Position numbers and translations under genes: made by a program. DNA of 64,000 bases from CAYSCW01 sp964429795 (lineage in GTDB: Bacteria > Acidobacteriota > Aminicenantia > Aminicenantales > Aminicenantaceae): contig CAYSCW010000012.1 of assembly GCA_964429795.1 (NCBI GenBank), positions 1 through 64,000 on the forward strand. The letters run 5' to 3'. Every line of letters begins with the position of its first letter. The first letter of the stretch is position 1. The notes under the pieces are model-generated. The model was given only the letters and a program-made list of their open reading frames with translations, was not told the origin of the DNA and searched no databases. Below, in pieces: positions 1 through 9,038 of the stretch.

Positions 1-185
1 TCCTCCTCAGCTTACCTGACTGCTGTTGAAATTGTCACGGAAATAAGGATGCTTATTTCATACATTTGTTTTTTTTATTTATCCAAGAAATCTGATAAAC
101 TAACGCCTAACATATTTCGTCGGTATCTATGGTAACTTGAAAAAACTAAATGAGACTTATGAACATTTAAGATGGAGGATCGACC
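1..185. other. left-edge noncoding stretch
   Basis: No convincing gene is visible before the TTG start at 186. Positions about 33-53 carry a GTCACGGAAATAAGGATGCT-type segment. It resembles the conserved end of repeat family 2 found at 14418-14525 and 19531-19696, so this is probably a worn fragment of that family. The rest is AT-rich. A GGAGG ribosome-binding site for the next gene lies at about 174-178. Confidence 0.35.
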
Positions 186-383
186 TTGACTAAATTTTTT
201 CTTTGGCTCATTTTACTGGTGATTTGCTGGCCGCTTGCCCTTTTGGCTCTTCTCTTGTATCCGATTGTCTGGATTCTTCTCCTTCCTTTCCGTCTCATCG
301 GAATCACAGTGGATGCTGTGTTCCAGCTGTTGAAAGCGATCATCATGCTTCCAGCCAGGGTTTTGAGAGGATCAAGAAGATAA
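186..383 (+). CDS. small hydrophobic membrane protein
   Basis: A 65-aa protein consisting almost entirely of hydrophobic residues. It has two likely membrane-spanning stretches (about residues 4-36 and 38-56) and a basic C-terminus ending in Arg residues. The start is TTG, chosen because a GGAGG ribosome-binding site lies 8-12 bases upstream. Its stop codon is 5 bases before the start of the DUF2207 gene, so the two are probably co-transcribed. I do not recognise a family and no function can be inferred beyond an inner-membrane location. The composition and spacing make it a credible gene. Confidence 0.6.
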   Translation: MTKFFLWLILLVICWPLALLALLLYPIVWILLLPFRLIGITVDAVFQLLKAIIMLPARVLRGSRR

Positions 384-388
384 GAGCA

Positions 389-2239
389 ATGTACAGAGCA
401 TGCCTCTTGAAAACATGTGGCGGGTTCTTATTGGCCTTGGCTTTTCTTGTTTTTCTCATCTGTCCCTTTGAGGCACAGGCGAAAAGTTTCTATTTTCAAG
501 AGGTTCGTATCGAAGCCCAGATTGAGCGTGATGGCTCCTTTACTGTCGATGAATACAGGACATGCGATTTTGAAGGGGAGTTTTCCTGGACAACTTTGTG
601 GATCCCAATACGAGTGAAAAGGGATGGATACAGCTACCAGGTCACAGTTGAAGAATTTCAGGTTTATGATGAGAGGGACCGTCCTTTGGAAAAGGAGATT
701 TCACAAAACAGAGAGAGATTTGAGGCCAAATGGTATTACAACGCCTTGAACACCCGCCGGACATTCCACATTCATTACCGGATAAGAGGAGGAATTACGA
801 GTTATCCTGATGTTTCGGAGCTTTACTGGCAGATCATAGGCAGCGGATGGGACAGACCCACGCAGCATGTAACCATCAACGTCCATCTTCCTGATGCTGT
901 CATCAGTAGAGATGATATTCTGGTCTATGGTCATGGGCCTCTTTCTGGAAGGTCGGAAATCGTGGATCGGAAAACAGCCCGGTTCACCGTGACCAGCCTT
1001 CCTTCTTACCAGTTTGTGGAAATCCGGATGGCATGGCCGTCTGGGATGGTTACCGGCGTCCCTTCAAACCGTCATACCCTCCAGTCCATCCGCCAGGAGG
1101 AGGCTCAATTCGTCCAAGAGACCATCTTCCGGGCCAAGCGGGCCCAGGAAGCAAGAGAAAGAAAGAGGAGAACACTGCGTCTTTTGCTCCTCATCTGGGG
1201 AATCTGGCTCATCATCGGCTCTCTGATCTGGCTTCCCATCTATCTTCATTACTGGAAAAGAGTAGGTAAGGATTACCGGTTTGAAGATATCCCCAGGTAT
1301 TCCCGTGAGCCGCCATCCAAGCTGACACCTGCTTTGGTAGAGGTCCTGTTGCGGGAAGGAGGCTCGGCAACACCTCTGGCATTTACGGCAACTCTTTTCG
1401 ACCTGGCCCGGCGAGGTTATCTGGAGTTGGAGGACCATTTTGTGGAGAAGAAGAGGATTTTTGGTACCAAGAAGGAAATAAAGACCACTGTGACTCTGAA
1501 GAAAAACTTTATGGAAGATCCTGGATTGTTTCATTATGAGCTGGAGTTTTTAAAACTGCTGTTTTTGACCGTCAGCAATCAGGAAAGCAGGAAAGATGCA
1601 AGATTGGAACTGGATGAGTTGAAGCACTATCTGGAGAAGAAACCGCGGGACTTCCAGAAGTGGTATAAAGAGTGGCAAAAAACGGTCGATGAAGAGGCGA
1701 AAAAACTGGAATTCATCGAACCTAAAAGCACGATGATCAAGAATATTTTTCTGGCGTCGACTCTTCCTGTAGCTATCCTGACGCTCAATTTTGTGCTTCT
1801 TGTTCTGGCTGCCCTGTTGATTCCAAAAATCAAACGCAGGGACATCCACTGGGCTCGGGAAAATGAATTGTGGAGGGCCATGGAGCGCTTTCTGGACGAT
1901 TTTTCAAGCTTCGAGGAACTGCCTCCAGAGTCCTATAAACTGTGGGAGCATTACCTTGTCTTTGGCATCGTCTTCGGAAATGCCAAGAATATACTCAAAA
2001 TGCTTCCAATTATCCTTAAAGATGAACGAGCTGTAGCACCCGCATGGTATTATGGATTCAATAGAACCGTATTTGCCAGCACGGGTCGCATCGAAAGCAT
2101 GGTCAGCAGCATCGAGTCGATGTCCACCTCCATCCAGCAGGCAAGTGCCTCTGCTGCCCATTACTCCTCAGGCGGAGGAGGAGGATTCAGCGGCGGAGGT
2201 GGTGGCGGCGGAGGCGGTGGAGGAGGCTCTGCCGGTTGA
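389..2239 (+). CDS. DUF2207-type membrane protein with Gly-rich tail
   Basis: About 616 aa from ATG 389. That start gives a clean signal peptide (residues about 8-30); longer upstream readings would overlap the previous gene. The N-terminal half is an extracytoplasmic beta-rich domain, followed by a membrane segment near residues 260-285. A cytoplasmic middle region and a further hydrophobic segment or pair near 447-480 come next. The tail is almost pure glycine with a few serines (from about residue 594). This order (signal peptide, DUF2207 domain, TM segments, (S)GGGG tail) is typical of the DUF2207/YciQ-like family. The function of that family is unknown, though it is likely an envelope protein. 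Probably an operon with the 65-aa membrane protein upstream. Confidence 0.85.
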   Translation: MYRACLLKTCGGFLLALAFLVFLICPFEAQAKSFYFQEVRIEAQIERDGSFTVDEYRTCDFEGEFSWTTLWIPIRVKRDGYSYQVTVEEFQVYDERDRPLEKEISQNRERFEAKWYYNALNTRRTFHIHYRIRGGITSYPDVSELYWQIIGSGWDRPTQHVTINVHLPDAVISRDDILVYGHGPLSGRSEIVDRKTARFTVTSLPSYQFVEIRMAWPSGMVTGVPSNRHTLQSIRQEEAQFVQETIFRAKRAQEARERKRRTLRLLLLIWGIWLIIGSLIWLPIYLHYWKRVGKDYRFEDIPRYSREPPSKLTPALVEVLLREGGSATPLAFTATLFDLARRGYLELEDHFVEKKRIFGTKKEIKTTVTLKKNFMEDPGLFHYELEFLKLLFLTVSNQESRKDARLELDELKHYLEKKPRDFQKWYKEWQKTVDEEAKKLEFIEPKSTMIKNIFLASTLPVAILTLNFVLLVLAALLIPKIKRRDIHWARENELWRAMERFLDDFSSFEELPPESYKLWEHYLVFGIVFGNAKNILKMLPIILKDERAVAPAWYYGFNRTVFASTGRIESMVSSIESMSTSIQQASASAAHYSSGGGGGFSGGGGGGGGGGGGSAG

Positions 2240-2410
2240 GTTATAAGGATTATGAATTAAACAATCCAAGACCCGGTGGCGTTGCTTCCAAGTATAAAAA
2301 AACCCGACCCAGATTCTCATCTATTGGGTGATGGAACATGAGTTCGTGGTCTTTCCAAAATCAGCGAATAAAGAATGAATCCATGAGAACGCGGATATTT
2401 TTGATTTTTT

Positions 2411-3814
2411 TCATCGCTCGATCATAGATTCAGAACTGTTCCTAACTTTTCCTTCCCACCTCTTAACCCAGAGATAATAAAAGGGAATTCCCAGACTCAC
2501 TGTCAGAACAGCGGCCGTGGATTCCAATGGCCTGTTGAGATAATTGAAGATCATCAGAATCAAGCTGCTGGCCAGGAAAAAGATGGGGACCAAGGGATAT
2601 CCCCATGCTTTCACTGCAGACTGCTCACCGATTTGCTTTTTGCGGGCTTTGAACAATCCAGCCACCGCAAGCCAGGGAAAAATTCCCAGAGCAAAGCCTA
2701 GATAGATCAGTAACTGCTCAAAAGACCCGATTGCCACTATCAGGATTGCTATAGCTCCCTGGACAAGAATCGATCTTCCTGGCACTCTGTAGCGGAGATG
2801 TACTTTGGAAGCGAAGGGGAGAAAGAGCCGATCCTTGGCCATAGCGAAGTAGACTCTGGGTCCGATGATGATGTAGGCACTTAAAGATGAGAGAAGGGCG
2901 AATCCGATGAGAAAGCTGATTGATTTGCCCATCCACTCTCCAAAAGCTTTGACTGAGGCTGCTTCCACTACAGGGATAATTCCTCTAATTTCAGAATAGG
3001 GAACAGCATTGAATATGAAGAGGTTGATGATGATGTAAAGAAAAATGACGATACCAGTTCCAGCAATCAAAGAAATAGGCAATGTCCTTTTGGGTCGTTT
3101 TAGTTCTCCAGCTATATAAGCGCTTGCATTCCATCCGCTGTAGGAAAACATTACCAGCATCATAGCTGTCCCGAGGGCTATGCCCTTAAACGACTCGTTT
3201 GTATCAAAAGAGAAATTTGAGAAATTTCCCTTTCCCAAAGCCAATCCTGTGGTTGCCAGCCCAAAGACTATGATTATTTTCAGGAAGGTCAGCGTATTTT
3301 GAACCCTTGATCCCAAGCGGAGACCCAAGTAGTGCAAGAAGGTAAAAATAAGGATGAGGATTATTGCAGATGCTTTCTTGAAGAAGGTAATTTGTGCGGG
3401 GGTTAAAGCCGAGAGATGTGGGTTTAATCCTGCGAAAATGTACTCGGCAAAGCTTATAGCTGAGGCAGCGATAGGTGCTGAGAAGCCTACAAAAAGACTT
3501 GTCCATCCGGTCAGGAATCCGAGCACCGGATGATAAAGCCTTTTAAGATAGATGTATTCGCCACCAGCCACAGGCATTCGGGTCGCTAACTCTGCGTAAC
3601 AGAGAGCACCGCAGACAGCGATCAGGCCTCCGAAAAGCCAGCAAAAAATCACCCAGCCTGGACCTGGCAGTTGAGAAGCCATTATCCCGGATGTAGTAAA
3701 AATACCCGCTCCGATCATATTGGCCACAACTATGGCCGTGGCAGAGAAAGGTCCTAGCTTTCTTTCCAGCGGAATGTGTTGAGAGGATAGGGTGGCTTTA
3801 AATTTCACATTCAT
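2411..3814 (-). CDS. APC-family amino-acid permease
   Basis: A 467-aa polytopic inner-membrane protein with about 12 hydrophobic segments. The first segment contains the APC-superfamily signature IGAGIF (from about residue 35), and a GGEYIYL motif follows the third helix. These are typical of L-type/APC amino-acid transporters, which use antiport or proton symport. The start ATG at 3814 has no clear Shine-Dalgarno sequence. It overlaps the end of a doubtful upstream ORF by an ATGA junction, so translational coupling is possible. The substrate cannot be read from the sequence. It fits the peptide and amino-acid scavenging theme, and a second APC permease lies at 33361-34719. Confidence 0.88.
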   Translation of the reverse strand: MNVKFKATLSSQHIPLERKLGPFSATAIVVANMIGAGIFTTSGIMASQLPGPGWVIFCWLFGGLIAVCGALCYAELATRMPVAGGEYIYLKRLYHPVLGFLTGWTSLFVGFSAPIAASAISFAEYIFAGLNPHLSALTPAQITFFKKASAIILILIFTFLHYLGLRLGSRVQNTLTFLKIIIVFGLATTGLALGKGNFSNFSFDTNESFKGIALGTAMMLVMFSYSGWNASAYIAGELKRPKRTLPISLIAGTGIVIFLYIIINLFIFNAVPYSEIRGIIPVVEAASVKAFGEWMGKSISFLIGFALLSSLSAYIIIGPRVYFAMAKDRLFLPFASKVHLRYRVPGRSILVQGAIAILIVAIGSFEQLLIYLGFALGIFPWLAVAGLFKARKKQIGEQSAVKAWGYPLVPIFFLASSLILMIFNYLNRPLESTAAVLTVSLGIPFYYLWVKRWEGKVRNSSESMIER

Positions 3815-4065
3815 GAAGGTTGTTTATCCGGGACTATATTTTTCAATCTCTCCAGCATCCTTTTTGCTGAAGGGATGGAGCCCAAGGTATCAACCACGAT
3901 GAGTCCCTCATGTCCATGAATCTTTTCTGTGTTTATTGTTACATGGAGCCTGAAAGGATTATTCGCATTTTTATGCAATCTGGGCTGAAAATTTTTTTTT
4001 GTGGAAATCATTGTATATAATTTATAGAGGAAAGAGAAAGCTAAAATTGTCAAAAAATTTGACAC
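3811..4065 (-). CDS. doubtful small ORF upstream of the permease
   Basis: An 84-aa ORF with a GTG start at 4065 or an internal ATG at 4011. It ends in a four-base ATGA overlap with the permease start, the only argument for its being real. Neither start has a ribosome-binding site. The GTG lies inside a palindrome with a TTGACA element that looks more like control DNA. The C-terminal half is hydrophilic and I recognise no family. It may be a leader peptide for the permease or a chance ORF. Confidence 0.25.
   Translation of the reverse strand: MSNFLTILAFSFLYKLYTMISTKKNFQPRLHKNANNPFRLHVTINTEKIHGHEGLIVVDTLGSIPSAKRMLERLKNIVPDKQPS
4048..4064. promoter_or_regulatory. perfect palindrome TGTCAAA-N3-TTTGACA
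   Basis: A 17-bp perfect inverted repeat with 7-bp arms and an AAA centre, upstream of the permease. On the minus strand the right arm supplies TTGACA, identical to the sigma-70 -35 consensus. A reasonable -10 at normal spacing is not obvious. It could be an operator for the leftward permease transcript; this is inference. Confidence 0.35.
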
Positions 4066-4440
4066 TTTTAAATATCTTTGGAATGGTTATGAAGACCTTT
4101 TGCCTACCGTCCATCATGTAATTAAAAAAATTTAAGATTTAACATGAGAAAGGAGCGCAAGAACTGTACCAATTGAAATGTATAAGTCCAGATTTCCAGT
4201 CGCAGAGAGAAAAGAAGAATAATCGCGGTCTGTCAGTTGGTTTTCCTGCTTCGGGAGTATTGTGATCTGTTTCAAGAGAACTTTTTCCATCACGATTTAT
4301 ACAAGGATTTCAGCTCCTTTTTTTCTTGACTAAGATTTCAGCTTTATAATAAATTTGAATTTCTATATAAATGCATTTAGAGCTCTTTTCTTTATTGAAT
4401 AACCCTCAACGGGGAACCGGAATAAAAAAATACAAATAAC
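4066..4440. other. intergenic between divergent permease and S9 peptidase
   Basis: AT-rich spacer that must hold the rightward promoter for the peptidase gene. No convincing gene or hairpin was seen. A TTGACT at 4326 and TATAAT at 4345 are only 13 bases apart and are not accepted as a promoter. Confidence 0.4.
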
Positions 4441-4451
4441 AGGAGGTTTTT

Positions 4452-6485
4452 ATGAAAGAATTTATTAAAAACACTTTGGTTGTTGGTTTGATGTTCTTGA
4501 TTCTCGGGTTAGGACATGCGTTCGGCGGAGAAAAGATCAGACTTCTGACCGAAGAGACATTCATGGAAATGGAAACAGTGCGGAATCCCACTATTTCCCC
4601 AGACGGGAAGCTGATCCTTTTTTCCCGGGGCTGGGTGGATAAGATGGAGGATCGCTCCCGAAGTAACCTCTGGATTGTTGACGTGGAGGGACGGCGAGTC
4701 CGGGAACTCACTCACGGAAACTGGAGAGATTTTTCTCCTGTTTGGTCACCTGATGGGAAGAAGGTCGCCTTCCTTTCCGACAGAGATGGAACGACTCAGA
4801 TTCATGTGATGTGGCTGGACACCAGGGAAGTGGCCCAGCTAACCCATGTAGAGGATACACCAAACGACCTGGCTTGGTCTCCTGATGGAAAGATGTTGGC
4901 ATTCACCATGTACATCCGCGATGAGAAGCCTATCCTGTCTGTGAAGCTTCCCAAGAGACCGAGAGAAGCCAAATGGGCCAAACCTGCCATCATCATCGAC
5001 AGGCTTTCCTGGAGAAGAGATGGGAGAGGACCCATACCCAAAGGATACAGCCATATATATGTGCTCGATGCTGAATTGGGAGGGACGCCGCAGCAAATCA
5101 CTTCTGGAGATTATTCCCACAATGACCCTCAGTGGTCTGCTGACGCAAAGACGATTTATTTCAGCGCCATCCGCAAACCTGATGCGGAGTACCTCCATGG
5201 TGATACAGAGATTTATTCGCTTGATCTTGAAACTCTTGAAGTTAAGGCTTTAACAGATAGAAAAGGGCCCGATCGTGGCGCCCGTATATCGCCTGATGGG
5301 AAATGGATTGCCTATTCAGGCTATGATGAGAAGAACTACACAAGTCATCTCTCCAACCTCTATCTCATGAATATCAACGGAGAGGAAAAGCGTCTTCTTG
5401 CCGGAGACCTTCCCAATTCGCCTTATTACTATACTTGGGCCGCGGATGGTTCCGGGCTCTATTATTTGATGGCGGAAAGGGGAGAGTCCAACCTCTATTT
5501 CCTTTCCACGACCGGAAAAATCAACAAGATCACCGAGGGCGTCCATTATCTCTCTGAATTGTCTCTGGCCAAAAATGGACAGCTGGCAACTACTCTTTCC
5601 TCTTTTTATAAACCAGAATATTTGGTGACTTTTCATGTGAACAAACCAAAGGATGTCAAGAAACTTGTGGATGTCAATAAGGATGTGCTGGAGAATGTGA
5701 AGCTGGGAGAAGTGGAGGAGATGTGGTTCAAATCTCCTGATGGGCTGGACTTGCAGGGCTGGCTGATCAAACCTCCACAGTTTGATCCCAACAAAAAATA
5801 CCCCATGATTCTCTACATCCATGGTGGTCCTTGGGCTATGTACTCTGTTCGATTCAGCTGGCCATGGCAGAATTTTGCTGCAAATGGATATGCAGTTTTA
5901 TACATGAATCCACGTGGAAGTACCGGCTACGGCCAGGATTTTGTTAATGGCATTCAGTTTTCCTATCCCGGCAAGGATTATGACGATCTGATGGCTGGTG
6001 TGGACGCAGCCGTAGCAAAAGGATTTATCGACGAGCAGAACCTTTTTGTCTGTGGAGGAAGCGGTGGCGGAGTTCTGACAGCATGGATCGTCGGGCACAC
6101 CGACCGCTTCAGAGCTGCAGTCTCGATGAGGCCGGTCATAAACTGGCATTCTTTTGCCGGGACCACGGACAGCTCGATGTGGTACAGGCAGTTTAAGAAA
6201 TATCCATGGGAAGACCCCATGGAATATACAATCCGTTCGCCTCTTCATTATGTGGCCAACGTCAAGACTCCGACTATGGTCATGACGGGGGAGGAGGATC
6301 TGAGAACTCCAATGGGTCAGAGCGAGGAATACTACCGTGCCCTGAAAATACTCAAGAAGGAAACCCTCCTGGTGAGAATGCCGGGAGAATATCACGGCTG
6401 GCGACGCCCATCGCATATACTGCTCCAGCAGCTCTATCTCATGGCCTGGTTTGATAAGCACATGAAAAAGAGCGAGGATCAGTAG
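4452..6485 (+). CDS. secreted S9-family prolyl oligopeptidase-type peptidase
   Basis: A 677-aa exported serine peptidase. A signal peptide (about residues 1-25) is followed by a WD40-like beta-propeller with repeated SPDGK motifs (TolB/PD40 type) to about residue 400. The C-terminal alpha/beta-hydrolase domain carries the S9 nucleophile in GGSGGG (Ser537), Asp616 in GEEDLRTP and His648 in EYHGW, giving a complete catalytic triad. Family members (dipeptidyl- and acylaminoacyl-peptidases) cleave short peptides, and this one probably acts in the periplasm or outside. The length is normal. AGGAGG sits six bases before the ATG. It fits a proteolytic lifestyle together with the M1 peptidase and the GGT-like enzyme. 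Confidence 0.93.
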   Translation: MKEFIKNTLVVGLMFLILGLGHAFGGEKIRLLTEETFMEMETVRNPTISPDGKLILFSRGWVDKMEDRSRSNLWIVDVEGRRVRELTHGNWRDFSPVWSPDGKKVAFLSDRDGTTQIHVMWLDTREVAQLTHVEDTPNDLAWSPDGKMLAFTMYIRDEKPILSVKLPKRPREAKWAKPAIIIDRLSWRRDGRGPIPKGYSHIYVLDAELGGTPQQITSGDYSHNDPQWSADAKTIYFSAIRKPDAEYLHGDTEIYSLDLETLEVKALTDRKGPDRGARISPDGKWIAYSGYDEKNYTSHLSNLYLMNINGEEKRLLAGDLPNSPYYYTWAADGSGLYYLMAERGESNLYFLSTTGKINKITEGVHYLSELSLAKNGQLATTLSSFYKPEYLVTFHVNKPKDVKKLVDVNKDVLENVKLGEVEEMWFKSPDGLDLQGWLIKPPQFDPNKKYPMILYIHGGPWAMYSVRFSWPWQNFAANGYAVLYMNPRGSTGYGQDFVNGIQFSYPGKDYDDLMAGVDAAVAKGFIDEQNLFVCGGSGGGVLTAWIVGHTDRFRAAVSMRPVINWHSFAGTTDSSMWYRQFKKYPWEDPMEYTIRSPLHYVANVKTPTMVMTGEEDLRTPMGQSEEYYRALKILKKETLLVRMPGEYHGWRRPSHILLQQLYLMAWFDKHMKKSEDQ

Positions 6486-6506
6486 ACCTGCGCTAGAAGG
6501 CCCTTC

Positions 6507-7409
6507 TTACTCGATGGCTGGGAGTGTTATTCCTTCTGGCTCAAAAATGACACAGCGTTCTCCCTCTTCCACCTGGCCAAGGTCCAGAAGTTCATAATCC
6601 GCATTCCTGCCTGTTTCGATTGTCTGCTCAGCTTCTTCCTCTGGCACAAAAATGTAGAATCCGATACCCCAGTTGAAGGTGGTGAGACAGTCTTGGAGGC
6701 TTACACCGAGCTCCAGCATGAACTGAAAAAGCGGCGGGATTTCCTCAACCCATTTTTTGATCCGATAGGTGTAGGGTCGTTTGTCATAGGCGATCTTTGA
6801 AATCCCTCCGCCTGTACCTCCGAGCAAAGAGTGTATCTCAATATTGTTCTCCAGCAGCGTTTCGACAAGCCTAACATAGGACCGGGTGGGGATAAGAGCC
6901 TCCTCCCCCAAGGTGTTTCCGTTCGGCAGTTGATGGAGGAACTTGTCTTTAAGGCTAAGTGCCCGCTTGATCACCAAAGAAATCCCGTTAGAGTGGAGCC
7001 CGGATGAAGTCGCGCCAATTATGCGGTCACCGACTCGCAGCTTCTCTCCCGTGACCATTCTATCCGCAGGAGCAACAATTCCGGTGACACATCCTGAAAG
7101 AGAAGGGGCGCTCTTTACGGGTGGTTCAGCCTTGATTAAGTAGCGAAGCGCAGGAGATTCCCCGGCTGGCAAGGCCATCCCGCACATCTCACAGACCTTA
7201 TAGAAACTTTCAGCCAAGTCAAAGCTTCGCTTTTCATCCTGGAACCACTCACTGTCGCCGGCTGCGACTTCATCAGTATAGATTACTGGAAGAGCACCCT
7301 GGCAGATCACGTCATTGGCAGCCATTAGAGCTGTGTCAATACCAATGCCTTCATAGTAGGTCTTTCCGGTTCCTGCATGCTGATACATCCATTCGGCAAT
7401 CCAGTTTTT
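6507..7409 (-). CDS. PurM-like AIR-synthase domain protein (5' end lost in gap)
   Basis: About 300 aa remain, reading leftward out of the assembly gap. The sequence matches the PurM (phosphoribosylformylglycinamidine cyclo-ligase) fold. It has a YYEGIGIDTALMAANDVI segment, then GDRIIGATSSGLHSNGISL, then a GGTGGGI stretch in the C-terminal domain. The first 50 or so residues, including the glycine-rich N-terminus, are missing. It ends in EGITLPAIE before the stop. Either it is a separate purM-like gene downstream of the PurL-like one, or both are one protein: the frame stays open if the 100 N are counted, but the N count is arbitrary. A true purine role is plausible but unproven, since no other pur genes are near. 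Confidence 0.7.
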   Translation of the reverse strand, partial: KNWIAEWMYQHAGTGKTYYEGIGIDTALMAANDVICQGALPVIYTDEVAAGDSEWFQDEKRSFDLAESFYKVCEMCGMALPAGESPALRYLIKAEPPVKSAPSLSGCVTGIVAPADRMVTGEKLRVGDRIIGATSSGLHSNGISLVIKRALSLKDKFLHQLPNGNTLGEEALIPTRSYVRLVETLLENNIEIHSLLGGTGGGISKIAYDKRPYTYRIKKWVEEIPPLFQFMLELGVSLQDCLTTFNWGIGFYIFVPEEEAEQTIETGRNADYELLDLGQVEEGERCVIFEPEGITLPAIE

Positions 7410-7509
7410 NNNNNNNNNNNNNNNNNNNNNNNNNNNNNNNNNNNNNNNNNNNNNNNNNNNNNNNNNNNNNNNNNNNNNNNNNNNNNNNNNNNNNNNNNNN
7501 NNNNNNNNN
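7410..7509. other. assembly gap of 100 N
   Basis: Exactly 100 consecutive N, the conventional placeholder for a scaffold join of unknown length. It interrupts the AIR-synthase-like sequence. The real distance, and any start or stop codon within it, cannot be known from this window. Confidence 0.99.
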
Positions 7510-8495
7510 ACTTCTGCTTTTACTTTTTTGGACCGGATGGCTGTCAATATTTCATCAACATCTTTTTCTTCCGCTTGGATTGCCATCCTTCCCTGGGTCT
7601 CACAGATCATGATTTCTTCTTGTGTGATATGGTCAACCTTAACAGGGACTTTGGATAAATTTACTATTGCGCCAAGGCCTCCGTACCTTGCGGATTCACA
7701 GACAGCAGCCCCGATGCCGGCTGCTCCCAAATCAGAGCAGGCCTTGACCTTACCGGTACAAAAGGCGGCCAGGGTTGCTTCCATGATCTGCCTTTCCTCC
7801 TCGAACAAAGCTATGGCAGGCCTCATCTCTTGAACAAGCCCTGCCCTGTAAAGAGTGTCGTTGCCATCGTTGCCGGTCTCTCCGATGAGTATGAACTTGT
7901 CTCCTGCTGACTTTGCTGGCTTGGTCAGTGGCTTTGCCGTTTTCAACTTGCCTATCACTGAAACCACAACTGCTGGAACAATGTCTGAGAATGAAGTTGA
8001 AAAACCGCCACCGATGATGAAAACATCCATGGCTTGGCACATGTCTCTTAGACCTTTGACCATCAAATCCACTCTTTCTTTGCTGGTCATTTCGATGCAT
8101 TTTCCGCAGGTGCATTTTCCATCAAATCCACAAGGGCCGACAATCACCTTTTCATGCAAAGGCCGAGTTCCGATAAAATTCAAGAGAAAAATCGGTCTTG
8201 CCCCCATGGCAAGGACATCACGCATTGCTCCGCCGGCTCCAGTTGCAGCAGCATCATAAGGTCTTGGAACGCAAGGAGAACAATGGCTTTCCATCTTTGC
8301 CACAAACAAACCATCTGTGTCTGGAAATTTGAAGACAGCAGCATCATCTCCCGGCCCTACTACCAAAGCATCGGGAAAAATCTTGCTGACTTGGTTGTTC
8401 AACGCTTCGATGGCTCTAAAGTCGATGGCCTTGTCGATATTGTGATGCAGATGGGAGAATAATGCATGCATCAACGCTTTTTCAATCGTGTTCAT
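7510..8495 (-). CDS. PurL-like AIR-synthase-related protein (3' end lost in gap)
   Basis: About 328 aa from ATG 8495, preceded on the minus strand by a good GAGGAGG site. The fold resembles the first half of PurL (FGAM synthase). It shows GPGDDAAV, then an ESHCSP segment, then TGAGGAMRDVLAMGARP, then SDLGAAGIGAA and a final ETQGRM motif. In genuine PurL the nucleotide-binding segment reads ESHNHPS; here it is ESHCSPCVPRP, and a Cys-rich insertion (CGFDGKCTCGKC) follows. These changes suggest a paralogue with a different substrate rather than housekeeping PurL. The reading frame runs into the N gap, so the true C-terminus is unknown. Confidence 0.7.
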
Positions 8496-8827
8496 TTTAT
8501 AACCTCCTCAAAATTGTATGTTTTCAAAATTAATTCAAGATTGAATAATTCTTCCTTTTCATTTCCCTTTGAATTCTACAGGCTCTCTCGTTTATTCCCT
8601 GAGCGCAAGCAGAAGGATTTTCCGTACGTCATGGAAAATCTGGAAGGAGCCTACCTGGGCTGACATTGAGGTTTCCTGTTTCAAGAATTTCATAGCTGCG
8701 GCTGCCCCAGCTTGCAAAGCAAAAATAGAATAATGATTAATTTGTGAAGTGTCAAATTGAAATCCCGCCAGCTTTCCCGGAACGCTTGGTCTGCTGGCAT
8801 CATGATAAAATTTTCTTTCTCCTGTTA

Positions 8828-8885
8828 GGGGAACCGGCGCTTTGACTGATTGTATCCATCATCAGCAGCTATCATGGAAATGGAA
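8828..8885 (+). repeat. repeat family 2, partial copy
   Basis: Begins GGGGAACCGGCGCT and ends in ATCATGGAAATGGA. The copy at 19634-19692 has the same left block and an ATCACGGAAATGGA end at almost the same distance. The middle is diverged. Noncoding, no ORF. Confidence 0.5.
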
Positions 8886-8897
8886 ACACAATCATCG

Positions 8898-8927
8898 CAT
8901 GTCCCTTGATTTCCTGAATAATGCAGG
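8898..8927 (+). repeat. repeat family 1, truncated right end
   Basis: The segment CATGTCCCTTGATTTCC followed by TGAATAATGCAGG matches the right end of the 113-bp element at 30007-30119 in the same orientation. The left two-thirds of the element is absent. It directly abuts the wrbA promoter. Confidence 0.6.
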
Positions 8928-8933
8928 TATAAT
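8906..8933 (+). promoter_or_regulatory. sigma-70-like promoter of wrbA
   Basis: TTGATT (8906-8911) and a perfect TATAAT (8928-8933) are separated by 16 bases, giving a start of transcription near 8940, about 100 bases before the wrbA start codon. The -35 box and most of the spacer lie inside the truncated family-1 repeat. The element therefore seems to have contributed half of the promoter. Confidence 0.5.
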
Positions 8934-9038
8934 ATTTATACGTTTTTCAGAGTTTATTTGATGGGATCATCAAATCGCAGGAAAGCCGGTCACCCAAAGA
9001 TTGATAAATCATCAAAAATTCAGGAGAGGAGGCGTGTC

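Larger units (their letters stand above)
8496..9038. other. intergenic with repeat remnants and a promoter
   Basis: A spacer of about 540 bp between divergent genes. It contains a family-2 repeat segment (about 8828-8885), a truncated family-1 repeat end (8898-8927) and a sigma-70-like promoter for wrbA. No gene is evident in 8496-8827; short ORFs there lack ribosome-binding sites. Confidence 0.5.

Noticed and set aside
1064..1534. 156-aa minus-strand ORF within the DUF2207 gene
   Set aside because: Antisense shadow; the plus-strand gene has signal peptide, TM segments and family features.
4326..4350. TTGACT and TATAAT before the S9 peptidase gene
   Set aside because: Only 13 bases apart, too close for a normal sigma-70 promoter.
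7377..7658. ORF spanning the N gap on the plus strand
   Set aside because: Exists only because N does not create stop codons; it is antisense to the AIR-synthase-like sequence.
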